64,000 nucleotides of DNA from Bradyrhizobium xenonodulans (GCF_027594865.1 NZ_CP089391.1:7656501-7720500); one strand, 5' to 3'; numbered from the stretch's first letter, positions 23,694 to 33,270 are shown. Made by a program: numbers and translations. The notes: a model not told the origin generated them from the letters alone.

Positions 23694-24899
23694 ATGAGAC
23701 CACTCGCAGCCCTCGTGTCTGCGGCCGGCCTGCTGTCGGCTGCCCTGATCGTCCCCGCCTCTGCCCAGCAGACCCCGCTCAAGATCGGCGTGCTCTCCGA
23801 CTTCTCCTCGGTCTATTCCGACATCGGCGGCATGGGGAATGTCGAGGCCACCAGGATGGCGATCGAGGATTTCGGCGGGCAGATGTTCGGCAAGTCGATC
23901 GACATGGTCTCGGCCGACGTCCTGAACAAGCCTGACGTTGCCTCCACCATCGCGCGAAAGTGGTGGGAGACCGAGGGCGTCGACATGATCATCGACCTGC
24001 CGACGTCGGCGACGGCGCTTGCGGTGATGGAGCTGTCGAAGCAGTACGAGAAGATCATGATCGTGACGGACGCGGCGAGTTCCGACATCACCGGAAAATC
24101 CTGCTCGCCTTATACTGCGCACTGGACCTACGACACCTACGCCAACGCGCACACGGTCGGCAGCGCCATCGTCAAGAACGGCGGCGACAGCTGGTTCTTC
24201 CTCACCGCCGATTACGTGTTCGGCCATTCGGTCGAGCGCGACACCGGCGATGTCGTGAAGGCCGCCGGCGGCAAGGTGCTCGGCAGCGTCAAGCATCCGC
24301 TCAACACCGCGGACTTCTCGTCCTTCCTGCTCCAGGCCCAGGCCTCCAAGGCCAAGATCATCGGCCTCGCCAATGGCGGCGGCGACACCATCAACGCGAT
24401 CAAGCAGGCCGGCGAGTTCGGCATCGTCGCCGGCGGCCAGAACCTGGCTGCGATCGTGATGTTCATCTCTGACGTGCACAGTCTCGGCCTGAAGCTCGCG
24501 CAAGGGCTGATCATCACCGAGGCCTATTATTGGGACCTCAACGACAAGACCCGCGCCTTCGGCAAGCGTTTCCTCGAACGGGTCAAGCGCATGCCGACGA
24601 TGAACCAGGCCGCGACCTACAGCGCGACGCTGCATTACCTCAAGGCCGTGCAGGCTGCCGGCACCAAGGACACCAAGACCGTGATGGCCAAGATGCGCGA
24701 GCTGCCGGTGAAAGACGCTTTCACCGACAACGGCATGCTCCGCGAGGATGGCCGCATGGTACACAGCATGTACCTGTTCCAGGTGAAGAAGCCCGAGGAA
24801 TCCAAGGGCCCGTGGGACTATTACAAGCTGCTCGCCGAAGTCCCCGCCGATCAGGCGTTCCGGCCGCTGAAGGACGGCGGCTGTCCGCTGGTGAAGTGA
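23694..24899 (+). CDS. ABC transporter periplasmic substrate-binding protein
   Basis: 401 residues. Signal peptide MRPLAALVSAAGLLSAALIVPASA, then QTPLKIGVLSDFSSVYSDIGGMGNVEATRMAIEDFGG, the start of the Peripla_BP_6 fold; ASSDITGKSCSPYTAHWTYDTYA lies in the ligand cleft. AGAGGAAA precedes the start; a GTG two codons earlier is also possible. It is divergent from the GntR/ligase pair across twin operators and probably delivers the acid that the ligase activates. No ABC permease or ATPase is encoded nearby. Confidence 0.88.
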   Translation: MRPLAALVSAAGLLSAALIVPASAQQTPLKIGVLSDFSSVYSDIGGMGNVEATRMAIEDFGGQMFGKSIDMVSADVLNKPDVASTIARKWWETEGVDMIIDLPTSATALAVMELSKQYEKIMIVTDAASSDITGKSCSPYTAHWTYDTYANAHTVGSAIVKNGGDSWFFLTADYVFGHSVERDTGDVVKAAGGKVLGSVKHPLNTADFSSFLLQAQASKAKIIGLANGGGDTINAIKQAGEFGIVAGGQNLAAIVMFISDVHSLGLKLAQGLIITEAYYWDLNDKTRAFGKRFLERVKRMPTMNQAATYSATLHYLKAVQAAGTKDTKTVMAKMRELPVKDAFTDNGMLREDGRMVHSMYLFQVKKPEESKGPWDYYKLLAEVPADQAFRPLKDGGCPLVK

Positions 24900-24948
24900 G
24901 GCAACCGGACGCGCGGGGCATAGCCTCGCCTGTCCAGCCGACCCGAGC

Positions 24949-25437
24949 TCAGAGCTTGTGCCCCTTCTGGCGCAGCGCCTCGATCAGGCGCTGCTTCAAT
25001 TCGTCGGCGGCCTTCTGGCTGACGTCCTGGCTGATCTGCGCGCTCGCCCGCGCCAGCGCATCCGACTGCTCCAGGAATTTTCGTCCCGCGGGCCCCGCAT
25101 AGAACGCCTCGATCTGGCGCAGCTCATCGGCGCTGAAGCTTTGGGCATAGAGGGCGGCGAGCTGGTCGATCATCGACGTGAGCGCCGGCGTGTAGATCCC
25201 GGAGCCAGGCGCCGTCATCGCGTCATAGTCGCGCTCGATCTCCGGCCTGTCCTGCGCGACCACGGGCCGAAGCTTGAGCAGGAGTTGCGGCAGTTGTGCG
25301 CGATACTGATCCGCGATCTTGAGGGTGGCGATGAGCTTGCGCGCGGCAGTCATCGCCTCGGGTGACGGCGCCTGCGCGGAGGCAGCGCAGACGAAGAGCA
25401 GGAGGGCGCCGGCGATCGTCAACAAACGTCTGGGCAT
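24949..25437 (-). CDS. DUF2059 exported protein
   Basis: 162 residues. Signal peptide MPRRLLTIAGALLLFVCAASA, then an all-helical DUF2059 domain, recognised by SADELRQIEAFYAGPAGRKFLEQS. CGGAGA stands before the ATG. The family is periplasmic and of unknown function. It lies 39 bases downstream of opgC on the same strand, so it may be cotranscribed and act in the envelope. The alphaproteobacterial version is a single short domain, as here. Confidence 0.85.
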   Translation of the reverse strand: MPRRLLTIAGALLLFVCAASAQAPSPEAMTAARKLIATLKIADQYRAQLPQLLLKLRPVVAQDRPEIERDYDAMTAPGSGIYTPALTSMIDQLAALYAQSFSADELRQIEAFYAGPAGRKFLEQSDALARASAQISQDVSQKAADELKQRLIEALRQKGHKL

Positions 25438-25476
25438 TGATATCTCCGTTGGACGTCTTCCCGAGATGCAAGCTGC

Positions 25477-26688
25477 TCAATGCCCCGCCGGGGCGGCGGT
25501 CGCGGCCGGTGCACGTTCCAATGCCGTGTCGGCCTCCTCGAGCTCCGTCACCTTCACGAACAGGTTCGGCACGCGCTCGGCCCGACCGAGCAGCCAGGCC
25601 GCGCCGACCATGATGACGATGCCGGCGATGGAGACGGCGAGCTGCTCCCAGACGCCCTTGGTGTACTGGGTCAGGATCCAGTGCGCCGAGAACGACAGGA
25701 ATACGCCGAGGCAGAAGATCGGCAGCGAGTGCTGGCCGCAGAGGATGACGGGCCGCAGCCATGCCGCATAAAGCGGCCGCCATTTGCGCGAGATGAAATG
25801 GGTCACCCAGATCGCCAGCGCCAGGAAATGCGTGAAGCGCAGCATGTCGAGATCGGTCTTGTCGATCGGGTAGATCGCCTTGATCATCCATTTCGGGATC
25901 AAGGCTTCGAGTGCAGGGACGTGCCAGGTCATGACGATCACGAGCGCGAAGACCAGCCAGGCCGCGGCCAGCCCCATCGCCGCTTTCGACCACACCCAAT
26001 TTGCGACCTTCTCGATCTGGCCGATGCCGCACCAGGCAGCGAACACGAACATCAGCTGCCAGCAGAACGGGTTGAAGTACCAGGTCGTGCCAGGCGGATA
26101 GGAGGCGATGTTCCAGTCGAACCAGCGCGACAGCACATAGAGCACCACGGAGCCGGCGAGCGTCAGGTTCGGCCGGCGCACCAGGCACCAGACGATGAAG
26201 GGCGCGGCAAACACCAGCGTGATGTAGAGCGGCAGCACGTCGAGATTGACCGGCTTGTATTTGAGCACGATCGCCTGCCCGATCAGCTCGTCGGGATGCG
26301 CGAGGAAATTGAACACGTTGAACTCGTGCTCGTACATCGGATTGTCGAAGCGGCGCGCGGTGCGGGCGATCTGCGCCGTGAACAGCAGGAACAGCATGAT
26401 GTGCGCGACATACATCTCGGCCGCGCGCCGCCACAGCCGCTTCAGCGCGGCGAGAAACCAGCCGCCGGCGACGATCGGCCCGTAGATCCAGCCGACGAGG
26501 TAACCCGAGATGAAGACGAAGAACTCGGCGGCATCGCTGAAGCCGTAATTGCGCAAGGTCAGCCAGGCCACGACGTCGTGCGGGATGTGGTCGAGGAAGA
26601 TCATCCACAGGCCGAGGCCGCGAAAGAGGTCGAGCCGCAAATCGCGCTCGACCGGCGCCAACAGAGCTGACTGGTCCCGTGTGATCAT
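25477..26688 (-). CDS. opgC: OpgC-family glucan-modifying membrane protein
   Basis: 403 residues with about ten transmembrane helices. The opening ERDLRLDLFRGLGLWMIFLDHIPHDVVAWLTLRNYGFSDAAEFFVFISGY carries the Arg, Asp and His residues conserved in the acyltransferase-3/OpgC family. Known OpgC proteins add succinyl groups to periplasmic or cyclic glucans, an osmotic and host-interaction trait in rhizobia. The C-terminal tail is acidic and soluble. GAGG precedes the ATG. No glucan synthase is in the window. Confidence 0.87.
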   Translation of the reverse strand: MITRDQSALLAPVERDLRLDLFRGLGLWMIFLDHIPHDVVAWLTLRNYGFSDAAEFFVFISGYLVGWIYGPIVAGGWFLAALKRLWRRAAEMYVAHIMLFLLFTAQIARTARRFDNPMYEHEFNVFNFLAHPDELIGQAIVLKYKPVNLDVLPLYITLVFAAPFIVWCLVRRPNLTLAGSVVLYVLSRWFDWNIASYPPGTTWYFNPFCWQLMFVFAAWCGIGQIEKVANWVWSKAAMGLAAAWLVFALVIVMTWHVPALEALIPKWMIKAIYPIDKTDLDMLRFTHFLALAIWVTHFISRKWRPLYAAWLRPVILCGQHSLPIFCLGVFLSFSAHWILTQYTKGVWEQLAVSIAGIVIMVGAAWLLGRAERVPNLFVKVTELEEADTALERAPAATAAPAGH

Positions 26689-26995
26689 GACCCCGCCTCG
26701 TCCGGTGGGCGTCGCGCCGTCGCGGCGCCGGCAAAATGGGATGCTAAAAAGACTGCTTCAAAAGTCACCTGGCCCTGCGGCTAGTACCGACGGTAGCCGA
26801 CCTTGGTGCGCGCGCAAGAGCCTTCGTCGTCGGAGCGGGCAACGCGCACGTGCGCTCCTCTGCGTTGCACCATGGGCGGGGCCTTCAAAAAGGAGCGAAA
26901 ACAACCCCATGCACAGTAGCTAAGCCCTTGTGCTGCCTGCCGGATTTATTTGACGCGTCGGGTATCGGCTGCAGCGACGGATCCGGCTGGCAAAG
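26689..26995. other. Gene-free stretch, possible repeat remnant
   Basis: No open frame here has a ribosome-binding site or protein-like composition. GCAACGC...GCGTTGC (about 26839 and 26866) flank a self-complementary GCACGTGC. A segment near 26908-26960 (CCCCATGCACAGTAG ... TTTGACGCGTCGGG) reminds me of a common Bradyrhizobium intergenic repeat, from memory only. Confidence 0.35.
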
Positions 26996-29900
26996 TCAGG
27001 TCAGCTCGTCGCCCTTTGCCACCATCTCGTTCAACATCGCCTCGGCCTTGTGCCGGAGCGGCAGCGCGCCACTCTCGGAGGCGATCGCGATGCTCGCGCG
27101 CAGGGCGGCCAGGATGCCCGCTCTGGCCTCCGCATCCGACGGCGGCGTCACCACGGCCTCGCCGAACAAGGCTTCGGCCTCGAGGCCCGAAAACCCCTGC
27201 TGGCGGGCGGTGTTGCGCGCCTCGCGCAGCATGTTCTGAGCGGCCTGGACATCGCCGAGGCGGCAGGTCGCCAGCGCCAGATAGATCGAGCTGCGCAGCA
27301 CCGCCGAGGTATAGCCGACCGCCTTCGCCTCCTCGCGCGCCTCGGTCAGCATGCCGCGCGCCCGGTCGAACAGCCCCTGCTCCAGATAGGCGATGCCGAG
27401 ATGGCAGGCGAGCACCGGCACGAACAGCCGGATGCCGTGCTTCTGCGCCAGCACGAACCCGTCTTCGAGAATGGCAGCGGCCGCCGCCGGCTCGTTGCGG
27501 CCAAGCATCAGCCAGCCACCGCTATAGGCGGCGGCAACGCGGTCGTAGGGCCGCCCCGTCTCCTCCGCGATCGCGGCAGCCTGCTGCTGGAGCTGCTCGG
27601 CCGCGTCGAGCTCGCCCATCACGGTGTGGGTGATGGTGTTCATCATGCAGCAGAGGAGGAGCAAAGACCGTGGGGTCGTGCCGATCGGGGCGCTCGCCGC
27701 GGGCTCGGCGAGATGGTTGCGGGCCATCGCCAGCATCTTCCCGGCGCCATGGTAGCGGCCGGACAGAAAATAGGCCTGCCCGAGACCATACTGCGCGAGG
27801 TTGCGCCAGGCGGGATTACCCGAACTTTCCGCCAGATGCACGACGTCTTCGCCGATCGCGACGGCTTCGACCGGCGTTCCATAGAAATTCTGCGCACCCG
27901 CTCTCATGGTCATGGCCGCGACTTTGCGTCCAACGTCGCCGATCGCATCGGCTCGCCGTTCGGCTTCCCTTCCCAAATCCAGCGCCTCGGCGACACGCCC
28001 CGATCCGGCGAAGGCCAACCGCGCCTCCATCCGGAGATCAATGGCGTCCACCTCCCGCGCGTCCGTCGCCGGAGTCTTGTCGAGAGATCCCATCGCGATC
28101 TCGAAATAGTCGACCGCATCAGCATAGGCCGAGCGAACCAGACATTTCCGAGCAGCGCTCCTGCCGTGTTGAAACGCCTTCCACCAGTCCTTTGCCCTGG
28201 TCGCGTGATAGCAGAGCGCGTCCGGACCATCGGCCCAATCCGCGTCGCTCTCAAGAGCAACCAATATGCTGGCATGGATGCTTTCGCGCACCTTTTCGAC
28301 CATTGAATCGTAGGTCACCTGCCTGACCATCTCGTGCCGAAATTCGAGCGAGTCCTCCAACTCGCTATCGATCCTGACGAGCAGCTCGGCGCGATCGAGC
28401 GCGGTCAGGCAATCCTGCAGGACGTCTTCCGGCAAGGCCGCGACCTTCCGCAGCATGGCCTGGTTTGCCCGATGTCCAAGCGCCGCGGCGATCTGGAGGA
28501 GTGACCGTTCCTGTCGTGATACGCGATCAAGTCGCGCCGCGATCACACCCTGAACGCTGCTGGGAATACCCAGCTCATCAACAGGACGAGCGAGGGAAAG
28601 ATCACCCCACTGGCCAAGGAGCATGCCGCTGTCCTTCAGATTGCGGCAGACTTCCTCGATGAACAGCGGAACGTTGGCTGTATGGGAGATGATCCGGTTC
28701 TTCAGGTCCGCGTTGGTCGTGGCGGGGCCAAGCATGTCCGCGAGCATCGCCAGGCCAGAATCGTCGTCGAGAGGTCTCATCGCGACGATTTCCGCGTGGC
28801 AGCGCGCGATCCACACCGGCATTCCATTCGGGCGCGTCGTCAGCAGCACAAGCAAATCGGGGCATCGCAGCCCGGAAAGGGCAGCCACAACCGCATCGCT
28901 GGCCCGGTCGATCCAGTGCAGGTCCTCGATCAGAAGGATCGTGCGCCGGCGACGGGCGACGCTTTCGACGATTGCACAGCTCGCATCTGAAATCGCGCGA
29001 CTGCGCGCGTGAGGCTCCAATTCGTCCCATTGTGGATCGGAAATCGGGAGGTCCAGGACCGAGTCTATGGCTCGCTGGTGCACTGTCGGCAACGTGTCTC
29101 TGGGATCGTCCGCCCCGGTCCGATCCCTTGCGGCCGGCTCGAGGATCGACAGCAACAGACGCTTGAGGGCGCTGTACGGCGCGCCTTGGAGATTCGGGCT
29201 GCATTCGGCATCGATCAGCCGCCAACCTCCGGCCCGGAGGCCCTGCGCGAACTCATGCGCGAGCCGCGACTTTCCAATGCCGGCGTCGCCCATCAGCAAA
29301 ACCGTCTGCCGCCCGGCGGTCACTCTTTCCGCAGCGCGCCACAGCAATGCCCGCTCCGTCGTGCGGTCGACGAAACGGGACACACTGCGCGCCCGTCGGA
29401 CCCGCCAGCTCGACAGATCGCTCGCGCCCATGACCCGGTACACAGGCTGGGGCTCACCAAAGCCGCGGAGCACCTTGCGGCCGAGGAATTCAAAGCGGAC
29501 GTGCCCGTCCGCGAGTTGCTGGCAGGCTTCGGAGACGTAGATCTGGTTCGCCTCGGCCGCGGTCTCGAGTCGCGCGGCCAGATGCTGGGCGGCCCCACCG
29601 ATCTCGTAGACCTTGGAGAACTCGCTGGCGACCATGTAGGCTACCACGTGGCCCGAGTGGAGGCCGACCCGGACCTGAAGTCCGGGATCGCCGAGGCCGC
29701 CGACGCGCCGGACAAGCTCGATGGCCGCATGGCAGGCCAGCGGCGCATGGTTGTCGTCCGCGATCGGGGCGCCGAACACCGCGGCCAATCCGTCACCCAG
29801 CTCCTTGCTGACGATGCCGCCGAACTGGCGCACCGCGCCTCTCATCGCCGCAAGCGCCGGCTCGAGGCGCGACACCGCCTCCTCCGGCTCCAGCTCGGCA

Positions 29901-30052
29901 ACAAGACCCGTGGAATCGACGACGTCGGCGCGCAGAATCGTCACGAACCGCCGTTCGCTGTCGGGATCGACGCGTTGACGGACCGCCGCTCCGCATTTGG
30001 AGCACCAGCTATCGCCCGTACCAATCGCCGACTGACACGCAAAACAATGCAT
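26996..30052 (-). CDS. Cyclase-homology/AAA ATPase/TPR multidomain protein
   Basis: 1018 residues. A zinc ribbon (CFAC...CSKC, 3-20), a class III nucleotide-cyclase homology domain (about 33-205), a signalling ATPase (Walker A GDAGIGKS 255-262, Walker B TILLIEDLHW 371-380) and a long TPR-rich C-terminal half. The two metal-binding Asp of cyclases are present (Asp43 in RADVVDST, Asp87 in ELGDGLAAVF), but the transition-state Asn region reads GGAAQHLAARLE, His where Asn is expected, as in many members of this group; real cyclase activity is therefore doubtful. Probably a large cytoplasmic signal integrator. Start at 30052 (GAAGG upstream); the frame is open further upstream. Confidence 0.85.
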   Translation of the reverse strand: MHCFACQSAIGTGDSWCSKCGAAVRQRVDPDSERRFVTILRADVVDSTGLVAELEPEEAVSRLEPALAAMRGAVRQFGGIVSKELGDGLAAVFGAPIADDNHAPLACHAAIELVRRVGGLGDPGLQVRVGLHSGHVVAYMVASEFSKVYEIGGAAQHLAARLETAAEANQIYVSEACQQLADGHVRFEFLGRKVLRGFGEPQPVYRVMGASDLSSWRVRRARSVSRFVDRTTERALLWRAAERVTAGRQTVLLMGDAGIGKSRLAHEFAQGLRAGGWRLIDAECSPNLQGAPYSALKRLLLSILEPAARDRTGADDPRDTLPTVHQRAIDSVLDLPISDPQWDELEPHARSRAISDASCAIVESVARRRRTILLIEDLHWIDRASDAVVAALSGLRCPDLLVLLTTRPNGMPVWIARCHAEIVAMRPLDDDSGLAMLADMLGPATTNADLKNRIISHTANVPLFIEEVCRNLKDSGMLLGQWGDLSLARPVDELGIPSSVQGVIAARLDRVSRQERSLLQIAAALGHRANQAMLRKVAALPEDVLQDCLTALDRAELLVRIDSELEDSLEFRHEMVRQVTYDSMVEKVRESIHASILVALESDADWADGPDALCYHATRAKDWWKAFQHGRSAARKCLVRSAYADAVDYFEIAMGSLDKTPATDAREVDAIDLRMEARLAFAGSGRVAEALDLGREAERRADAIGDVGRKVAAMTMRAGAQNFYGTPVEAVAIGEDVVHLAESSGNPAWRNLAQYGLGQAYFLSGRYHGAGKMLAMARNHLAEPAASAPIGTTPRSLLLLCCMMNTITHTVMGELDAAEQLQQQAAAIAEETGRPYDRVAAAYSGGWLMLGRNEPAAAAAILEDGFVLAQKHGIRLFVPVLACHLGIAYLEQGLFDRARGMLTEAREEAKAVGYTSAVLRSSIYLALATCRLGDVQAAQNMLREARNTARQQGFSGLEAEALFGEAVVTPPSDAEARAGILAALRASIAIASESGALPLRHKAEAMLNEMVAKGDELT

Positions 30053-30301
30053 TCCAGCGCCTTCAACGACTGCCTCGGCAGTCCCGCCCCACGCCCGCGA
30101 AGCGTTCGACCCAACATTACCTACGGGCAAGTGCATGGCAATCGGGCTCGGCATAAGCGATGTGACTGGATAGTGGACGAAGTACCGTCCCGAGTAGTAG
30201 CGTGCCTGCGCACAATGAACTGTGCGATTGGCCACAAATGACGCATATTTTCGGCCAGCAGCTACAGATTTTGACAAACCGACATATCGAGGAAACAGGC
30301 G

Positions 30302-30793
30302 ATGGCCGGACTGGTATATAGCGGCAAGGCATTTCGAGACTTGATGAACGCCAATTACTATCCCCTGGCGAACATGAAAAAGAGCGTCGCCAAGCTGAAG
30401 GCATCGGACGACATCGACCTGCCGACTTTGGAATACGGCCAGTACCACCTGATTTTGAACCCGGCATCGAGCTGGCCGCAGGGAAGCGCCAAATATTGGC
30501 ACAAGGAAAAGGGCCGGGCCCGCGTCGACCTCAGCACCCAGCCGAACACGGTCCCCCTGTCCAGGGATGAGCCTGGCGTCATTCCCCTGACCCGATGCGA
30601 CCTGCTCGATGCCTGCGTCCGGAAATGCTTCAACTCCGAGCCGCCGATCCCGATGAAGACCAAAATCATCACCCACGCAGCAAGCGATGCTTTCGCGCAT
30701 CGGCACGAGATCCGGCTGGAGTGGGAATACAAGAAGGGTTCGGACAAGCCGACGCTGCTCAATCTGACGATGGTCTGTCCGCACAGATCCTGA
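30302..30793 (+). CDS. Protein of unknown function
   Basis: 163 residues, soluble, basic, no signal peptide and no recognised domain. Landmarks are YGQYHLILNPASSWPQGSAKYWHKEKG, a Cys cluster (RCDLLDACVRKCFNS, three Cys within nine residues) and a C-terminal beta-like RHEIRLEWEYKKGS. AGGAAA precedes the ATG by seven bases. It is divergent from the cyclase/ATPase gene across 249 bases that contain CGCACA-N6-TGTGCG (30209-30226). Possibly an orphan; base composition is slightly lower in GC than its neighbours. Confidence 0.6.
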   Translation: MAGLVYSGKAFRDLMNANYYPLANMKKSVAKLKASDDIDLPTLEYGQYHLILNPASSWPQGSAKYWHKEKGRARVDLSTQPNTVPLSRDEPGVIPLTRCDLLDACVRKCFNSEPPIPMKTKIITHAASDAFAHRHEIRLEWEYKKGSDKPTLLNLTMVCPHRS

Positions 30794-31072
30794 ACGTCGG
30801 CCGTCTTCGGCTCGATCAAGACAATCACTGGCCTTCGCCTCTCGCACGCCCCGGCATGCGGGAGCCATTCGTTTTTGGGGCTGCGCGCGGCAGGACCGAT
30901 GTTGTCAGCTTTGCGTCAGCTGAAACCTATCGCTGTCGCCGTAGCCGCTTCGTGTCGCCCCTGTCCCGTCTGTCGTCACGGGCCTGTCGCATGAAGATGA
31001 TCCGCTGCCGCTCATGTGCGCGCGAGTCGCCTCAACGAGGCGCACGTTGCGTTCGTTCGAGAGGAGCGGCCG

Positions 31073-32110
31073 ATGCCCGTTGGACTGCTGGAGGTCGAAG
31101 GCACCATTGACGTCAAGCAGTTCTGGCCGGAGGGACGGTCGGACGCCGACACCACGAAGGTCGTGGTCAATGTCGCGCCCGACGCGATCCGCTTCCGCAA
31201 GAACGACGAGACAGCCTTCCAGCCGACCCACGTCTTCGACAATGCCAAGGTCAAGGGGCGAACCAATACGGCGCCGATCAAGAACGGCAAGCTCACGATT
31301 CGTCTCCAGGGCATCGACGCGCCCGAGCTGCATTACATGCCCTCGCCGCTCTCGGCCGCCGAGAAGAAGGGGCTGACGGATGCCAAGAAGCAGGCCTATC
31401 ACGAGGTCACGCATTCCTACCGGCAATTCCTCGGCGCGACGGCGAGCAAGGCGCTGCATGATTTCCTCTCCGGCGCCGGTGGGCCGACGCTCGCCTGCCG
31501 GGTGTTCACCCATGTCGATGCGCCGAACGAGGTGTTCGACACCTATGGAAGGCTGGTCGGCGACATCGAGGTGACGGCCGGAGGCCACGAGGTCGACATC
31601 AACCACTGGCTGGTCGAGCAGGGTTTTGCCTATCCGACGTTCTACTCGTCGATGAACGACGACGAGATCAAGGCCTTACTCGCGCTGACCAAGACCGCGC
31701 GTACGAAGAAGCTGCTGGTCTGGAAGCACCTCGCCAGGACGATTGGCGCCTTCGACTTCGACCTGCGCGAGCCGAAGATCAACGAGACCAGCGTGCTCGC
31801 GACCGACAAGGGCCCCGTGATCCTGCCAAAGCTCTACCGCCGCTACACCAACTGGTCGGCGCGCAAGAAGGCCAAGGTGACAAGCCAGAATTTCCAGAAG
31901 TACTTGAGCGAAGGCTCCGGCGGCAAGCCCGACACCTGCTACGAGATCGACGACTTCCTCACCAACGGCGTGCACTCGGCCACGCCAAGGAATTTCGCGG
32001 AGTTCGTCGAAGGCGGCAAGACGATCAAGTTTCAGCCGGAAGGGCTGGTGTTCGGCGAAGCGCCGTCGAGCCTGGTCGGCGCGGACGGGAAGGCGATTAC
32101 GGAGTTTTGA
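31073..32110 (+). CDS. Staphylococcal-nuclease-fold (TNase-like) protein
   Basis: 345 residues. RLQGIDAPELHY matches the nuclease motif (RLxGIDxPE, the Arg and Glu of the active site), and TYGRLVGDIEV followed by DINHWLVEQGFAYPTFYSSM the second catalytic Arg and the final helix. An 80-residue N-terminal beta-rich extension and about 110 extra C-terminal residues are unusual, and there is no signal peptide, so it is an intracellular variant. GAGAGGAG precedes the ATG at 31073. A nucleic acid hydrolase or a nucleic-acid-binding relative; partner unknown. Confidence 0.75.
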   Translation: MPVGLLEVEGTIDVKQFWPEGRSDADTTKVVVNVAPDAIRFRKNDETAFQPTHVFDNAKVKGRTNTAPIKNGKLTIRLQGIDAPELHYMPSPLSAAEKKGLTDAKKQAYHEVTHSYRQFLGATASKALHDFLSGAGGPTLACRVFTHVDAPNEVFDTYGRLVGDIEVTAGGHEVDINHWLVEQGFAYPTFYSSMNDDEIKALLALTKTARTKKLLVWKHLARTIGAFDFDLREPKINETSVLATDKGPVILPKLYRRYTNWSARKKAKVTSQNFQKYLSEGSGGKPDTCYEIDDFLTNGVHSATPRNFAEFVEGGKTIKFQPEGLVFGEAPSSLVGADGKAITEF

Positions 32111-32135
32111 AAAGAGCCTTGAATTCGACGCGCAA

Positions 32136-33035
32136 CTAGCTGGCGCCGCGGAAAAACCGGTTCAGCTCGTGTGCGGTCTGTTGCGGATGCTCCTCCGGGA
32201 AGAAGTGCCCTCCGTCGAGCGCCTTTCCTTCCACGTCATCCGCCCAGCGCCGCCACAGCCCCAAGGGGCCACCCTCGCTCGCATACCACGAAGCCAACGG
32301 GCCGTGGCCGCTCCAGAGGACGAGGACGGGACAACCGATCCGGCGACCGGAATTGCGGTCCGCCGAATCGTGCTCGTGATCAACCGTCGCGGCCGCGCGG
32401 TATTCCTCGCAGATCGCGTGAACATGTGCCTGATCGCTCAACGCTTCGACATAGGCGGCCCGGACCGCCGGACTGAAACTGTCCGCTGCGGACCCCCAGC
32501 CATGGAGCGCATTGTCGACGACGGCATCGGGAGCCGCCGACAATAGCCGCTCGGGAAGCGGCTCCGGCTGCGCAAGCAACGACCACGGCCAATAGCCGAC
32601 CGTCAGGTTCTTGTCGGCGCGTTCCCAGGCATCGGCGATCGGGACGACGTCGAGGACTGCAAGCCGCTCCACGCGTTCGCCATGGTCGAGCGCGAGCCGG
32701 TAGGCCACACGGCCACCGCGGTCATGGCCCGCAACCGAGAAACGGTCGAAGCCAAGCTTCGTCATGACGGACACCATGTCCTTTGCCATCGCGCGCTTTG
32801 CGTATGGCGCGTGGTCCGGCCTGGAGGGAGGACAGCTGCTGCGGCCATATCCGCGAAGATCGGCGCAGACCACGGTAAAGTGCTCAGCAAGCAATGGCGC
32901 AACGCCGCGCCACATCAGATGGGTCTGCGGAAATCCATGTAACAGGAGAACGGCCGGTCCTGAACCGGCCCGACGGATGAAGATGCGTGCTTCCTCGGCC
33001 TGGACATCGGCGGCGACGAATTCCTCGAACTTCAT
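32136..33035 (-). CDS. Alpha/beta-hydrolase, haloacetate dehalogenase-like
   Basis: 299 residues. LLHGFPQTHLMWRGVAPLL, DLRGYGRSS and AGHDRGGRV follow fluoroacetate dehalogenases: nucleophile Asp105, Arg106, Arg109 (carboxylate binding) and Trp151 align with Asp110, Arg111, Arg114 and Trp156 of the Rhodopseudomonas enzyme as I recall it. The halide-pocket His155 is Pro150 here (GYWPWSLLAQ), so dehalogenation is questionable; Tyr212 and the catalytic His in GGHFFPEE are kept. AAGGA precedes the ATG at 33035. Function: a hydrolase of small acids or esters. Confidence 0.82.
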   Translation of the reverse strand: MKFEEFVAADVQAEEARIFIRRAGSGPAVLLLHGFPQTHLMWRGVAPLLAEHFTVVCADLRGYGRSSCPPSRPDHAPYAKRAMAKDMVSVMTKLGFDRFSVAGHDRGGRVAYRLALDHGERVERLAVLDVVPIADAWERADKNLTVGYWPWSLLAQPEPLPERLLSAAPDAVVDNALHGWGSAADSFSPAVRAAYVEALSDQAHVHAICEEYRAAATVDHEHDSADRNSGRRIGCPVLVLWSGHGPLASWYASEGGPLGLWRRWADDVEGKALDGGHFFPEEHPQQTAHELNRFFRGAS

Positions 33036-33235
33036 TGGACCGGTCCTTCCGAACGACAGAAACCAAAAAGCGAGTATGGGATGGGTCCGGTGATCCATGT
33101 TGACGCTTTGGATGGCTCTTGAGTTCCTGGTCGTCCTTGTGCCCGGCACGTGCGCCAAGGGAGCAGCGAAGAGCTTTGTCATGCTTTGGGCGCGGCGGTT
33201 TGGCCGAAACGGACAAGCGCGATCTTGGACCTGCC

Positions 33236-33270
33236 AAAACAAAAATGGCCCGCGCGATGCGGGCCATTTT
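33236..33270 (-). terminator. Terminator of the initiator tRNA gene
   Basis: AAAATGGCCCGC (33242-33253) and GCGGGCCATTTT (33259-33270) form a perfect 12-bp stem; read on the minus strand it is followed by TTTTTGTTTT. Confidence 0.9.

Noticed and set aside
30053..30868. 272-codon N-terminal extension of the cyclase-like protein
   Set aside because: The extension runs through the divergent promoter and antisense to the orphan gene; the zinc-ribbon Met at 30052 has a ribosome-binding site.
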